Origin: Hirundichthys speculiger
Lineage: Eukaryota; Chordata; Actinopteri; Beloniformes; Exocoetidae
Assembly: GCA_018398805.1 (NCBI GenBank)
Contig: JAGFBZ010000336.1
Location: 62,001-126,000 of the forward strand
Direction: 5' to 3'
DNA: 64,000 nt
The position numbers were made by a program, and so were the translations under genes. Below the pieces are notes generated by a model, which was not told the origin of the DNA, ran no database searches, and saw only the letters and a list, made by a program, of their open reading frames with translations. This document shows, piece after piece, positions 49,994 through 62,245 of this stretch (position 1 is its first letter; each line of letters begins with the position of its first letter).

Positions 49994-51130
49994 TTATACT
50001 GCAACAAAAAAAGTTAGGACATAAGGAAAATGCAAATTGTTCAGAAATATATTTTAATATTTATCCAGTTTTACATTTCAGGCCTGAAGGGCATTCCATA
50101 AAAAGGAAGGAGACATTTAAAGCTCGGATTAAGGTTAAAATAATGGGCAGTGTTGAGAACAAGAGATGTCAACAGGCAACAATGATCAAGACTCTTAAAT
50201 ACAAAAGGTCTTTGAGAAGCAAAAGGAGACAAAGAATCTGTAGTTTGTTTACAAAAGTGCAAGAGAATAATGGTAGTGCTTGAAAACAGTGTTTCTCCAG
50301 GAAAGGCTGGTAGGGACTTTAATATTTCTCTCTTCACTGCGGACAATATCATGAAAAGATTCAAGGAATTTCAGAGTGAAAGCCTGTAAGCCATGCTCTC
50401 GGATGAGTAAGATGGCACAGCAACAAGAACCTTTATTCATCCGTAGCTGTTATATCTACGAAGTCGGGTGATTTCATTGGAGAACCTTTCTGAAGTCCAA
50501 GAATATGAATCTGAATTCACCAATACCACTCTTCTCTAGAGGCAGCGTCAACTTCTCTGTGAAGGAATTATCGTCAGCATTACAGATGTGGTTTTGGAAG
50601 AACGTGGAAGGCATGCGGTCCATCCCAAAGAGGAACGGATCCATCGGGACTGTTATGAGCACAAGGTCCAAAAGCAAGTGTCGGTGTCAGTGTTTTTGGC
50701 AAAGGTCATTTATACTTCTGTGATAGCAGTTTTAATGCTGAGAAGTCCTCTGAGATTTTAGAGCAACATTTGCTTCCTTCAGGATGACATTTCTTCCAGG
50801 AACATCCATACATTTTTTAACAAGACATTGCAGAATCACATTCTGCACATATTACAAAGGCATGACTGAGGAGGAGAAGGGTACAGGTACTGGCCTGCTG
50901 GATAATTAAAGAATGGAACAAAAATAACACCAGAAATGCTTCGTTTGTTACCCTCAATGTCAGAACGCCTTTTTACAGGTTGTGAGAAAGGAATGCCGAC
51001 AGTGCAAAGTAGTAAAAACTTTACTGCTCCAACTTGTAGGCCTGAAATCTATATTAACAAGTGAAATGAAGTCAAGGAAGCATTTCATAAACCTGAGAGA
51101 TACCTTAGAGATATACTGTCTTCAATAAAT
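49994..51130 (+). mobile_element. Decayed DNA-transposon copy, probable
   Basis: Begins 'gcaacaaaaaaagttaggac' and has the feel of an old element: a frame piece with VLENSVSPGKAGRD, then FNISLFTADNIMKRFKEFQ at about 50275-50370, and further broken pieces to 50700. I recognise the pattern only loosely and give no family. Confidence 0.35.
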
Positions 51131-51689
51131 TAAACACAAAATAACTGAATCACTGGCTTTTATATATTAATTTGCATTCTACATTCTATCCCCACATGAT
51201 CTCTAACCCTCTGGTCTTCAGAAGGTTAAATGACCACAGGGTGGTACATTAAGAGTAGATGAGAATATTTTATTGTTTATCACAGGTTGTTAACTAGTGG
51301 AAACTCAAGTCAGTTTAAGTCATTTCCATACATTAGATCTTATCAGTTAGTAGCTAAACTAACTTTTTTTTTTTCCAGAATGCGCTGGCTGAAGTTGGCA
51401 GCTTGACTCTACAGATCATCTATTTGTTTGCATTTTTTTTTGTGTTTTTGTCAGTTTTTTTTACTGTTTTTTACTGTGAAAAGAAGAGTTTATTCAAGAG
51501 AAGAGCTTCTTTCATTGAAACGGAGCAAATCTGGAGTATGTCATCCTGTTCCAACTGAGATTAAGAGGAGTTTTTGTGGTTGCCGTGTTGGTACTATGGT
51601 GAAAGCCAGGAAATACAAATAAAAGCCCTTTCTGCCATCAGTCTACTCCTTGACCAACAAGAGTGATGAACTGGAGATACTGGTGAAGA

Positions 51690-51790
51690 GTGAGAATTAG
51701 GGATGCACAATAACTGTTTTTTAAAACCAATACCGATAACTTTCAGCTCCTAAAGGCCGATACCGATAACCAATACCGATAACACACACA
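51690..51790 (-). mobile_element. Fragment of a hAT-like repeat interrupted by Tc1
   Basis: 'agggatgcacaataactgttt', 'ggccgataccgataacc' and 'aataccgataac' are typical of a teleost repeat that begins 'agggatgcaccgat'. The Tc1 element at 51793 is inserted immediately after it. Confidence 0.5.
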
Positions 51791-51792
51791 TA

Positions 51793-53261
51793 CACTACAA
51801 AAAAAAAAGTTAAGGATATTTTGAAAAATGTGGCTAATGTTTTAAAATTTGGTTTTGTATGGTAATTGTTGTCTGTTTTGTTGTGTTTTAAAAATGAGAC
51901 AATATTTTCATGACTAAATAACGCTTTATTTTCAGTTGCAACCACAAGAAACAGAGATTATTGAAAACTGTCCAAAAGAACGAAATGTTCACATGGGGAA
52001 GAGGTCACTTCAGAGTCATCGCACATTGATCCAGTTAGTTTTAATATCTTGTGTGGCCTCCTCTGGCTTGAATACAATCCTAACACCGCCTTGGCATGCT
52101 CTGGATCAATCGGTAAATGGCTGCCTGGTCCAGTCGTTCCCACTCTTCAGTCAGCGCTGTTCTGAGTTGCTGGGCGTTGTGTGGTGGGTGTTGATGGTGT
52201 TGCACAGCTCTACCAAGCTGGTCCCAAAGGTGCTCAATTGGATTGAGATCTGGTGAACATGCTGGCCAGTCCATACGACGGATTCCCTCTGTATCCAGAC
52301 ATTCCTGCACCAACCTTGCTCTGTGGATTGGGGCGTTGTCATCCATTAGCAGAAATCCGGACCCACAGCACCGGCATAGGCACGAACAACGGAAAGAATA
52401 ATGTCATCACGATACATCCGGGCATTAATCCCACCTTGCTGGAACACGTGGAGGTCTGTGCGGCCCCCCATACTGATCCCTGCCCACACCATAACAGATG
52501 GGCCACCGAAACGGTCGTGCTCAACAATGGCACACTCTGCAAAGCGTTCCGAAACAAAGCGAGAAGAGTACACATGACCAGGCCTCGATATTCCAGTCCA
52601 CGTGTTCACGAAAAAAGGCCAACCTTGCCTGACTGTGTCTAGGGGTCAATCGTGGGGTCACAGCCGGACGTCTGGCATTCAGGCCATCAGCATTCAGTCG
52701 GTTCCTCACAGTCTGATCACTGACACGGACACCAGTGGCATTTTGAGCATGTGTTCTCAAATAACGGTCCTGGCGGTCTGTTAAGGCCCGAGGGCAGCCC
52801 GAACGTGGTCTGTCCTGATACAGCCCGGTCTCCTGGAAGCGTTGGTACAGACGTGACACAACACTCTGGCTTACACCGAACCGCCTGGCCACCTCAACTT
52901 GCCGTACCCCATCCTCAAGGAGCTGGACTGCTCTAGCCACCTCCGGAGCATCCAGATGACGTCGAGGAGCTCTACAACCTTCACACAACATTAGCAAGAC
53001 AACAACAATAAGCAAGAACATTTTCGTTTTCGTTTCAGCCACCTTACAAAATGAACAAATCACCCACATGAACAGGCTCTTTAAATAGCCAAATGTGAGT
53101 ACCAGGATAAAGCTCAATCTGGCTGGGATCAATCAAGTGGAACCGAGTCAAACACGACAAACAAGACATTTCATGAAAACAAAGAAAATTAGGCCAATTC
53201 ACAAAAATAGCATAAAATATCAACAAATTTCAAAATATCCTTAACTTTTTTTTTTGTAGTG
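51793..53261 (-). mobile_element. Tc1-like transposon (1469 bp), ordinary layout, inactive
   Basis: Termini CACTACAAAAAAAAAAGTTA in inverted orientation, flanked by TA on both sides. This is the same family as the 5.8-kb element, but the 3' part of the gene (about 52080-52346) is retained and the long arms are absent. It represents the ancestral layout of the family in this window. Confidence 0.88.
52080..53132 (-). pseudogene. Tc1-like transposase, fragmented
   Basis: Three minus-strand pieces. The N-terminal piece (52521-53132) has the helix-turn-helix (VARRFGVSQSVVSRLYQRF) but lacks about 15 residues after LRTHA, and it loses the first catalytic DESRF block by deletion. The middle piece (52346-52609) has GGPSVMVWAGISMGG. 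The C-terminal piece (52080-52346) has MDDNAPIHRARL, then WPACSPDLNPIEHLWDQL, which supply the second and third acidic residues. Two frame breaks and two internal deletions make it inactive. Confidence 0.85.
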
Positions 53262-53509
53262 TATACCTAAGATCATTACATCAATACTATGAACAAAACC
53301 AAAAACAGTTTTGACTCTTTAAATGAACAGATATTATTAGTAATATTCTTATTAATTAATATTATCACACTACAAAATTTTTTTTTTATTTATCATTACT
53401 TAATTATTACTGTATTAATGAGTAAAAATGTCTTTAGAATGTGTTTGGGAAGCATATTTTATCGTATATAATATCATACATTGGCCTTTTAAAACTGCAT
53501 CAATGATTT

Positions 53510-53640
53510 ATGGATTTTTGGGATTCGCGGGGGAGAGGACGGAACGTAACCCCCACGAATAATAAGGGTGTACTGTACTACATGAATTCCCTCCTTGTGG
53601 GATGAATAAAGTACATCTAATCTAATCTAAACCAACTGAT
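53510..53640 (+). repeat. Short repeat fragments: 'gcgggg...aacgtaaccccc' and LINE-like tail
   Basis: 'ggacggaacgtaacccccacgaataa' resembles the end of a common DNA element. It is followed by 'gaattccctccttgtgggatgaataaagtac' with (ATCTA)n, a typical fish LINE 3' end. Confidence 0.55.
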
Positions 53641-55109
53641 CCAGGTAAATCAGCTGTTATCATCAATGCACAGGAATTCTTCTAAAATAAGCAAACCGTA
53701 GGAATCACCAGCCCTCCTGATGAAACAGCTCAGGTTCAGTTTGTCACTATTGATCTAATATTTTGCAGTTGAACATGAATAATGACATGTCTTCATGAAT
53801 GAGGTCCTTCTGTCTCCAACATGCAGTCAGGCCAGTGAGAGGTGGGGTACACCCCCGACCGGCCGCCAGTCAGGAAACCGGCAGGACACATCAACCATTA
53901 CTCAGATTTACTTCCTCTGTGAACTCTTGCCAACAACTCAGTAAGAAAGCTGCAAAGTCAAGTCTGCAAACTCACATGGCCCCAGTATGTTATTTCCTCA
54001 TTAAATCAGTGCTTTCACAGTGTTGTTCACTCTCATTTTGCCAGAGGCAAGCTTGAAAGCAAACAAAGCCAACCACATTTGTAATTTTATCTACTTCTGT
54101 TAAGAAACAGTTTTATGGACAAATCTGCACGTCTGTGGTAGCTGATGTCTTTATAGGGTTTAATCAAGCAACCCTACTGATTCATTTGAAGTTCAATTAC
54201 ATTTTTGTTTCGTTATCAAGGTCTGCATGCAATATGCCTGTTGTAGCTTAAAAAATAAAGAAAGCCTTTGAGTACTTTTGCTTCAGAAAAGGCTTGTTGT
54301 CCTTGTGAGATCTATGCAATCCGAAAGATAAACGATTCAAGGTGGATTTTTTCTGTGGGTGAATTTTCCAGCCCAAAGAGTAAAAGAGAGCACTCTTTAA
54401 TTTCAAAGTATGCTTGAGTAGATAAGTACAGCACGCTTCTGATTGTGTAGGTTGTGCGATCGGCACATTACTGCACAGGAAACTGCAGCTTTCTCCTTGT
54501 ATTAAAGGACATTTGTTTGGAGAAATACCTCAAGATTTCTTTTTGCCTAGTGATCTTATTTTGCACTATTGTCTTTTGCTACAATTCACTTTTTGTTTGG
54601 TTCTTCTCAGGTGATGGAGATGACGTGTCTTTAGGTAGAAAAGCATCCACCTCTTTATGTTTTGCAAGGAACCCTCTGCCGTTTGAAAGGTTGTATGACA
54701 CCCATGACAGCAGTTACATGGAGTGAATCCTTATGTGCTGAATCAATTAAAATTTGATTAAACCACCAATTGATATAATTAGGGGCCTGGTTTAATGAGA
54801 GATGGCTACACTGAAGCCTGTGATGTCAAATGGCTTGGTGCTACAATTTGATCTGCTTAGGTACTTGACCTCTGAGCTGTGAATAGAGACCTAACAGAGC
54901 ATGATTTTTATCACTTTGAAGACAGTATGTAGTTTGTTGTAACATTATTGTATTAACAGACCACCACAAGTGGCTCTTCGTTGGTCGGATTGGTCCAACT
55001 CAACCGCTTGCTCTGCATAAATGGGGGAACTCTTATCACCTTTAATTCTTTGTTTTTCTTGTAGGCTAAATTTAGCATACTTAGCTTCCGACTGACACCA
55101 CCTAATAAC
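53641..55109. other. No gene recognised
   Basis: Ordinary intergenic sequence without exons I can support. Confidence 0.4.
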
Positions 55110-55490
55110 ACAGAAGACATACTGTTTTTTTCACCTTGAGGTACAAACTTGTATTAATTTTCCCATCGTTCATAAAACTGCATTCCTTGTGCATCAATTT
55201 TTCTTTTCTTGGACATGTTGTGGTTAGTTTGTAGAGGTTTTTCTTAAGTCCATGAGTTCTGAAAATCGTCTAGATGTCTTGCTCATGGTAAGATACCATT
55301 ATCCCCAGAATACATTATGAGAGATTATTGTCAATATGCACTTTAAAGCTTATTTTAAGCCTTAAAATATTGGTTTAAAATTTTAGCCAATAATGCACAA
55401 GCTCTCGAGGGCCACATAAAATGACGTGGTGGGCCACATTTGGCCCACGGGCCTTGTGTTTGACACATGTCATTACACGTGTCACCTGAC
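55110..55490 (-). mobile_element. Partial inverted copy of the 33.2-kb hAT-like element
   Basis: 'gaaaatcgtctagatgtcttgctcatgg' and 'gcacaagctctcgagggccacataaaatgac' are the reverse complement of 33175-33320. The coding relic is further decayed. It ends with 'ggcccacgggccttgtgtttgacac'. Confidence 0.65.
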
Positions 55491-55499
55491 ATTTCTCAG

Positions 55500-55670
55500 C
55501 TTCAGCTTACCTGATTCAAATGAATGGATCGTCATCATCTTGTCATTCAGGTCTGCACAACTCTGTTAACAACCCATTCATGTGAATCAGGTGTGTTGAA
55601 GCAGGGAAACATCAAAGACATACAGGTTTGTGCCTCTTAAGGACCAGGGTTGGGCATCACTGGTCTGGAA
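55500..55670 (+). repeat. Half copy of the 45.9-kb palindromic MITE
   Basis: 'cattcatgtgaatcaggtgtg' and 'gaagcagggaaacatcaaaga', ending 'gaccagggttgggcatcactgg'. Confidence 0.5.
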
Positions 55671-58278
55671 GGTTCCAGCCAGCTGGACCGACAGCAGCTC
55701 AGACAGAGCTTGCCTGAAACTCACCCTTTGTTCATTTTCGGTTCACGTGGGGGTTGGGTGGAGTTGGATCCTGCCAATGGTGTCATACATTGTGTTAAAA
55801 ATGCATCCAGAAACCTCTGAGTGATCCCAGAAAAGTGTTTGTCCAGTTCTCTTTATACTGCCTGTGGTTCCAGTTGGACGAGGCTCAGTTTACTGGTTCT
55901 GAGGAGATGCTCACTGATTAGTTTGGCATTTGACAAGCAAGCCCACTTTTTTGCTAAAACCTCCACCTTGCCGGTAATTAAGGATATGTTTTTAACATTT
56001 TCATGAATTATTGTTTCATTTAAGTGCATGGACTGAATTGCTATTTAAAAACTTCTAAAATGCAGTCTATTGAAGCCTTAGACCCTGCACTGACACTGCT
56101 ATGAACAGGACTGTAGGGAATAAATTACCATGACATATCTCTGCAACGTGGCGCTGCATCAGTACACAAAAATTTCCAGAATTAAACATGTAACAGTGCT
56201 CAGTGTTGCAGGAGGAAAAAAACTCCACTCCTCTCACCACGACATCCCATCAAGGTGGGTGTATATAGTCTTTTCATTTTGCCTCAAGTGGACTGCCTCC
56301 TCTGGTGAATACACATTTTAACAAATGGGAGTCAGTGTGCCAGTGAGACACGTTCGGTCCTCGTGGCCCGCCCCCTCAAAGGAGACAGAACGGCTCTGCA
56401 GCGACGACGTCACTATGGAGCTTCAGACACATGTGACAAACTACCCCAAATCATTCTCTGGGTGACTCCTATTTAGCTCCTTTCACGCAGAGCCAATTTT
56501 GTACACAGTCACACATACAAACGAGTACAGACCCATTGAGCTATAATGCATATGAGCATCCATCCACCCACCCACGTACACACACACATACACACACCCA
56601 TACATTCAAACACTCACTCAGTGATGCAGTTTACTCTCACTGCATGCCAAAAGAGGGGGTCACAGCCACTCGTGGTGAATGAGCATCAAACAGACTGGAG
56701 CAGATGAAGAGATGAGGGGAATCCAAACACATATTGTCTTGCCTCTTTCCCTCATTCTCTCAGCACCAGCATTTGTGTGTGCGCACTCCCCCCCGCCTCC
56801 CATGGCTGTTTGCTTGAGTGCTTTGGCCTGAACTGACACTGTTTTTTTTCTCTCCCCCCCCCCCCCCCCCCATTGGCCCTTTTTAATCTTTTTAATCTGC
56901 AGAGAGAGTTCACACCCATTGCCATAATTGTTAAACTACATGCGGTGGAGATTAACATTCAGTGGGTTAGTTGTGGTGTCAACTACCGCCTCAGAAGCTG
57001 AACGTGTCCAGGCAGCGGCCAGCAGCTTACTTGTTTTCATTTAATGAACGATACAAGATACACTGATATTTCAGAAGGAAGCTGGAGCTGGAGAGCAAGG
57101 AAGCACGTATGCAAACACAGTCATGTTGAAGTGACCTAAGAGGGTATTGAATTGATTTGAGGTTTCAAGATTTAGCCTAACCTTAATCTAACCGTACAAC
57201 TTTACCATTAAACGTAACATTAAACCCACAGGATGGGGACCTGCTTTTTATCCCCATGAGGAATTACCCACAATGTGGCAGTATAAACACATTTAGGTCC
57301 CACTAATTGGTAATACACACCCAGACACTCTCAGTATACGAAGCAGCTATTGTCATGTCAAGTCTAGTTAAGGACTTCACCTTGACTTCCATTCATTGTG
57401 TCCAGCCAACAGCAAAATCTAACCCAAAGCCTTACCATTAAAAGTTTAAACCTAACCTCGACCCTAACTTAATTTCCAATCACACCTTTGATTTAACCTC
57501 ACTGGGACCCAGAAATTACATTCTGCCTCAGGTGTCCGGGGCAAAACCTAGATGACTGGAACTGTAACAGGGCTGACCTCCTCCTTGGTCCTTTCCGCCA
57601 TCATCTGTAATTTTACAGTAGCCCCTTTCACACAGCCAGTCTTGTTTCTGCCACCAACAAGCAAGCTGAAGATGCAGCGGTGAAAATGCCACTGGGTTTT
57701 GATTGCAGCTGAGAGGCAGAAACCAGCAGGACTGGCTGTATTACAAACTTTGTCAATTGGACAACTGGACTTGGGGCACTTACTACGAGTCCAACCATGC
57801 TTTGCAACATGGAGGAGCCTGCACCTGCTGAAACTGGTTGGTTTCTCCTTCCTGGAATGCTGTAATGGATTCTGTAATGCTGTAATGCTTTGCGAAAGCA
57901 CACGCTGGAGAGAGAATATTGGATGTTTGGCGGGATCAGTGTGAATGCACAGCTGGAGAAGGGAGGCGGATGAAGAGGAGCCCTCCAGTCTTTATAGCAT
58001 GATCGCTGTGTAAGAGTGACTAGTGACGGACCCGATAGGATCTACTGACTAAGCAAACTGCTACTTCATACCACCTTGTGGTGGTAGTGCACCACTTTTG
58101 CTGTTTCCCAGCTGCCAGTAAATGAAAAAGTAAGAAGAAGGTGAAAAAGAAGAAGAGAAAAAAGTAACTGAAATGATGAAATCAGCATTGGAGGAGTTGC
58201 TGGTTTCTGTTTACTGTTTGCATACAATGATACGATGATTATGAATGAGAAGAGACTCGTACTCCCATAGGACACTGA
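55671..58278. other. No gene recognised; includes a C18 run
   Basis: Contains a CpG-bearing patch near 56350-56420 ('ggcccgccccctcaaagg', 'gcagcgacgacgtcac') that might be a promoter, but there is no coding exon beside it. It also has CACA-type simple repeats near 56565-56610 and a run of 18 Cs at 56854-56871. The 117-codon minus frame at 57548-57901 has no recognisable motif. Confidence 0.4.
56854..56871 (+). repeat. C18 homopolymer
   Basis: Eighteen consecutive Cs after a 'tttttttctct' stretch. Length is likely unreliable in the assembly. Confidence 0.95.
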
Positions 58279-59484
58279 GGGCCTGATTTACTAAGATCCT
58301 AAATAAAGAGTACTAAATTGCGTGTGCACTGAAAAAGTTTGCGCGTGCTGTTGTTGTGTGTTTTGCGGGTGATCAACTAAGAATGCTCGCGCAATTGATA
58401 ACGGGTGCAAACCGCAGTATTTAAATGAGGTGTTGCGTGTCTTAAGGTTTGCGCCATGGAGAGTCTGGATAGACGCAAGCGCAAAACGAAATTTGACGAG
58501 TTGGAGTTAGAGATATTAGTGGAAGAGGCAAATAAACACATTCGTGAACTACAGCAAAGACATTTAAACATCACCAAAAGAAACGCAATATGGGAGAAAA
58601 TCTGCGATAGAATAAATGCAGTTGGTAAGACAAAAAGAACGGCAGATTAGGTTAAAAGAAGGTGGCAAAGATATAAGGCGAAGAACTAAAGAAAAGTGGC
58701 CTTTAATAAAACTTCGGCAAACAAGACAGACAGGTGGAGGGCCTGCGGAAGAGATGCCTCTAACCAGCAGGTGCAGCTCACTTCTGGAGGAGCAGATAAA
58801 CTGGGATATTACACGCTAGAGCCAACTGCAGAACAAGGTAGGCGCACAATAAGAAACACTTTTTTCTCCATGAAAACACGTGATTTATTTATTATCACAA
58901 ATAAAAAAAATGAATGTGCCTCCTGTGGCAACCTTTTGCTGAATAATACTCGATTTAACATTCAAATAAAATATTTCTCCTTTTGCATGCGCTTGTGACC
59001 GGCTCCAAATCAGCCCTTAAGTTTCAACTATCTGGTTTTCATTCATTCCAAACAAATTTACACGAGTCCGCAAGACTCTCTCTGCGTATTCTTTGATTTT
59101 GGCGATGTCGCCTCCTTGCCACAATAACAGCAGCCATCGGTGCGTAATGCTGGGCAGATTAGCACCTTCCTTTCGAACGTATTAAATACAGACGCAATCA
59201 CAATCCCCGCAATTCCTTTTAGGGTTGGTAAATCTCATTGCGCGTGGTAAATGAACCTATTTGCATTTTCCCCTCCCAGTATTTTGCGCTGTTCTGGCGG
59301 GTACGCCCCATATTGATTATTCATCAGAGCAAAAGTACTAAATGAACAGCGTGTGCTATTTTCCTCATTTGAGAGGCGCAGTCCTCTTTGCACGCTGTTA
59401 GTAAATCAGCTTGCGCATTGGTTTGCAGGTGGTGTCAAGTTTGCACACGTTTTTACGCACGCAAACCTTTAGTAAATCAGGCCC
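58279..59484 (+). mobile_element. PIF/Harbinger-type element carrying only its Myb-like gene
   Basis: Perfect 16-base inverted termini GGGCCTGATTTACTAA / TTAGTAAATCAGGCCC, flanked by the trinucleotide TGA on both sides (58276-58278, 59485-59487). Sub-terminal 'tttgcgc' and 'gcgcaaa' motifs recur throughout. The 5' third encodes a Myb/SANT-like protein relic. The 3' part (58820-59460) has no transposase frame. Harbinger elements normally carry two genes, a DDE transposase and a Myb-like DNA-binding protein, so this copy has lost the first. Confidence 0.85.
58456..58819 (+). pseudogene. Harbinger Myb/SANT-like DNA-binding protein, broken
   Basis: Starts MESLDRRKRKTKFDELELEI, then LVEEANKHIRELQQRH and AIWEKICDRINAVGKTKRTAD, where a TAG interrupts. 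In-frame sequence continues with VKRRWQRYKAKN, the third SANT helix, up to another stop. A further frame (to 58819) has TGGGPAEEMPLTSR, the linker typical of this family. Two stops and a frame change show that it is inactive. The Trp-rich spacing (AIWEKI ... KRRWQRY) is the basis of the call. Confidence 0.8.
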
Positions 59485-59487
59485 TGA

Positions 59488-61449
59488 GATAGCTGAACAA
59501 CATCCTCTCCTGCACACAGGAAATCCAATCAGCAGCGGCTCAACATAACCCCTGACACAGGGCAGTTTTTTTGAGACTTCTCTGAGTCCCTATTTTACCC
59601 AACAAGCCAACCGTTTAAAACAAAAACTCTCAGCCACAAACACACACAAATTCATACGATTTTAACCATCTTTATCAGGAAATTGCATTAAATGCCATCC
59701 ATTGTGTGCAGCCTCACCCAAACCCTAGCCCAGACACTAAGCATTACTCATTCATGCCTGATCCTCATTTATGCCTGAATGCTCTTTAATGTCCATTGAT
59801 GCCTTATTCTGAGGACCCCTGCCCCTGGACTGGTCTTTGGTCCCCACAAGGACGACTGGTCCCAGCAAGGTCAGGGTTTATAATGTCCCAATGTGTTCAC
59901 AAAAACAAGGATACACACACATCCTTAAAGTGAAGAAGTGGAGCAGGTTAAATGAAGCAAGGGAGACGAGGAGGGATGAGTTAAATGAAGGAGAGAAAAG
60001 GAGCTTCCCCCTCCACCTCATTCTAATCTGTTGCGATTGTATCCACAGTCAGGTCTGTCCATGGCCAGATGGTCTTCAGTACACGCACACATGCAAGCAC
60101 GCACAGATATTTATGCGGGATGATATCCAAACACTTCAGTTTTCACAAAAAGCTATCTGATTTACAAAGATTCAAACATGAAACAGTAAACTGATAATTG
60201 TAGAAAAAAAATACTCTTAAAGCTTAGAGGATATCCAGTTAAGGGGGTGGAAAATGAAAAGCGCTTGAAGGAAGAGAAAGCAAAGCAGAGAAAGGCAAGA
60301 ATGAACACAGAGGAGAGGGAAAATAAGAGACATAATAAGTCTTCTTTTTTTATCTTCTCTTATGTGGCTGCAGCGTGTGACTGCTTCGACCCCCCGGCAA
60401 AAGGGCTCTTGTTCAATCAAACTTTCCTGACATGGAAATTAGCACATGTGCTTTGGAGCTCCTGAGTGCACACACTCTTGAATGGAAGAGGAAAGGCTTG
60501 GATTCCATATATATATGTTTGTGTGCGTGTGCATATACGCACACAAACACACATAAAAATAGAATAAAATAAAACACAACACTCGTTCCTGTCGATGGAT
60601 CAGTAAGAGTCCACTCACATCACATCTGATTTTCTCTAAATAACCTGAAGCTGTCCGTCTGACTGGCGGGATGCTGAGGGGAAGGTCTGACACGAATCCT
60701 GTCTGATGCCTGTTTTTGCACTCCGATAATTCAATTAGGAGGGAGGCTGGCCCTTGCACTGCTGCACACACTGATCTGAACTTGTGCCAAAACCCCAGGC
60801 CATTGGGTTACAGTGATGGGAGGGATACATTACAAGGTGTTACCTGTAAGCACTGACAAGAAGAGACAAGGCGTGACCTGTGGAGCAGCTCTGGGCAGCA
60901 CTGTGGCGCCATGACCAGATCGGCTCTCTGTAGGAAGCCTCGTACACAGAAACATAGCTTTTTTTTATGTAAAAGAAAAAAAAAATGGATGAGTAAGGAA
61001 TAGAAAAGCAATCTGTCAGACTATTGATTTATTTGTTTTTTGAAATTAGATGTGAGTGGGAACCTGAGAGCTCTATGGAAAATCATACATGATTGACTTG
61101 TCAGAACTCCCACATCCCCTCAGCCCATTTGATCATCTGTTACACTTCTAATGGTACTAAAATTACACAATTTACACAATTCTGTATCGAGTGGATGTTA
61201 AAGATGCTTTCACGTCGGTCAATTATTTGTTCCATCTTGACAAGACATTAAAAAAGGTTTCAATTCGTAGTGAAACAAAGTAAATACAAAGAAAAAGGAT
61301 CAGTTAGTTTTTAAATTAGTGTAAGATGTATACGAATCAATATGTTTTTTTTGGACTTAATGGACATCTTCACCACCAACATTAGAGTGATAAAGGAGAA
61401 AATTTTATTTGAGTATCTGATGTTCATACCTCCTGATTTAAGTATTTAT
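59488..61449. other. No gene recognised
   Basis: Intergenic sequence with a small alternating tract ('atatatatgtttgtgtgcgtgtgcatat' near 60508). The frames at 59837-60160 and 60439-60771 lack motifs. Confidence 0.4.
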
Positions 61450-61790
61450 TTATTACCCTCCACCAAGGAGGTTATGTTTTTGCCGGCGTTTATCTGTCTG
61501 TCCGTCTGTGTACAAGATAACTCAAAAAGTTATAGATGGATTTTAAATAAATGTTCAGTAGTTGTCAGAAATGTGAAAAGGAAGAACTGATTTCATTTTG
61601 GGTCTGATTTGGATGAAATCCTAGATTCTGGATCACTTTCAATTTTTCGTTAACATTGTGGTCAATGGGGCCGAAATTTTTGTTTCTCAATATCTCCATT
61701 AATTATTGCTCAAAACTAAAAAAAAAAATGAAATTTGACTCAGGGATTGACGATGAGAACCTCTATCTGGCAGAGATCATTTTAACGGCT
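61450..61790 (+). repeat. Interspersed repeat shared with 25126-25510
   Basis: 'cctccaccaaggaggttatg', 'tttgccggcgtttatctgtc', 'aactcaaaaagttatagatgg', 'gaaaaggaagaactgatttc'. Slightly more diverged than the 25.1-kb copy. Confidence 0.7.
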
Positions 61791-61949
61791 TTCTCACCAG
61801 TTAAACCATAGACGACCAGAGTGTGTTTACTGGGAGCGCACCGACTATCTGTGACTTTCAGGTAGCCGATAGAAATTGTCTGTGTAAAATTATTTATATG
61901 TATATATCAGTGCAGAGGAGGAGGAGGAAGGAAGAGGAGGAATCTCTAC

Positions 61950-62245
61950 AGCAGAGTCCCAGACGAGTTGCGCATAGGAGCTGCTCCGATCTGGATGAAA
62001 AGATGCTCCATAGCGGTTTGTGGGTAGCGCAACCTGCTCTTAAAGGCAATGGCTACTGACGCACTGATTGGTTTAACAGGTGGAACGCCCTAACCACTCC
62101 TATGTATAATGTAGCAGGTAGCACAGGTGGGATAGCGGGTTTAGCAAGAGTGGAAGATTGCGTTCTTTGTGGGGGAACACCCCTCTGGCTACCCGCTATC
62201 CCTTAATAGTGGCTTTAGAAGATCTGGCAGAAGATCGGGCCCCAG
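61950..62245 (-). repeat. Interspersed repeat, copy 3 of 3
   Basis: Reverse orientation of 45424-45700: 'gatctggatgaaaagatgctcc', 'atagcggtttgtgggtagc', 'gtggaacgccctaaccactcc', 'gctacccgctatcccttaat', 'agatctggcagaagatcgggcc'. Confidence 0.65.

Noticed and set aside
56340..56420. CpG-bearing patch with a 'gacgtcac' CRE-like site as a promoter
   Set aside because: No exon or conserved start beside it; a single 8-base match is expected by chance.
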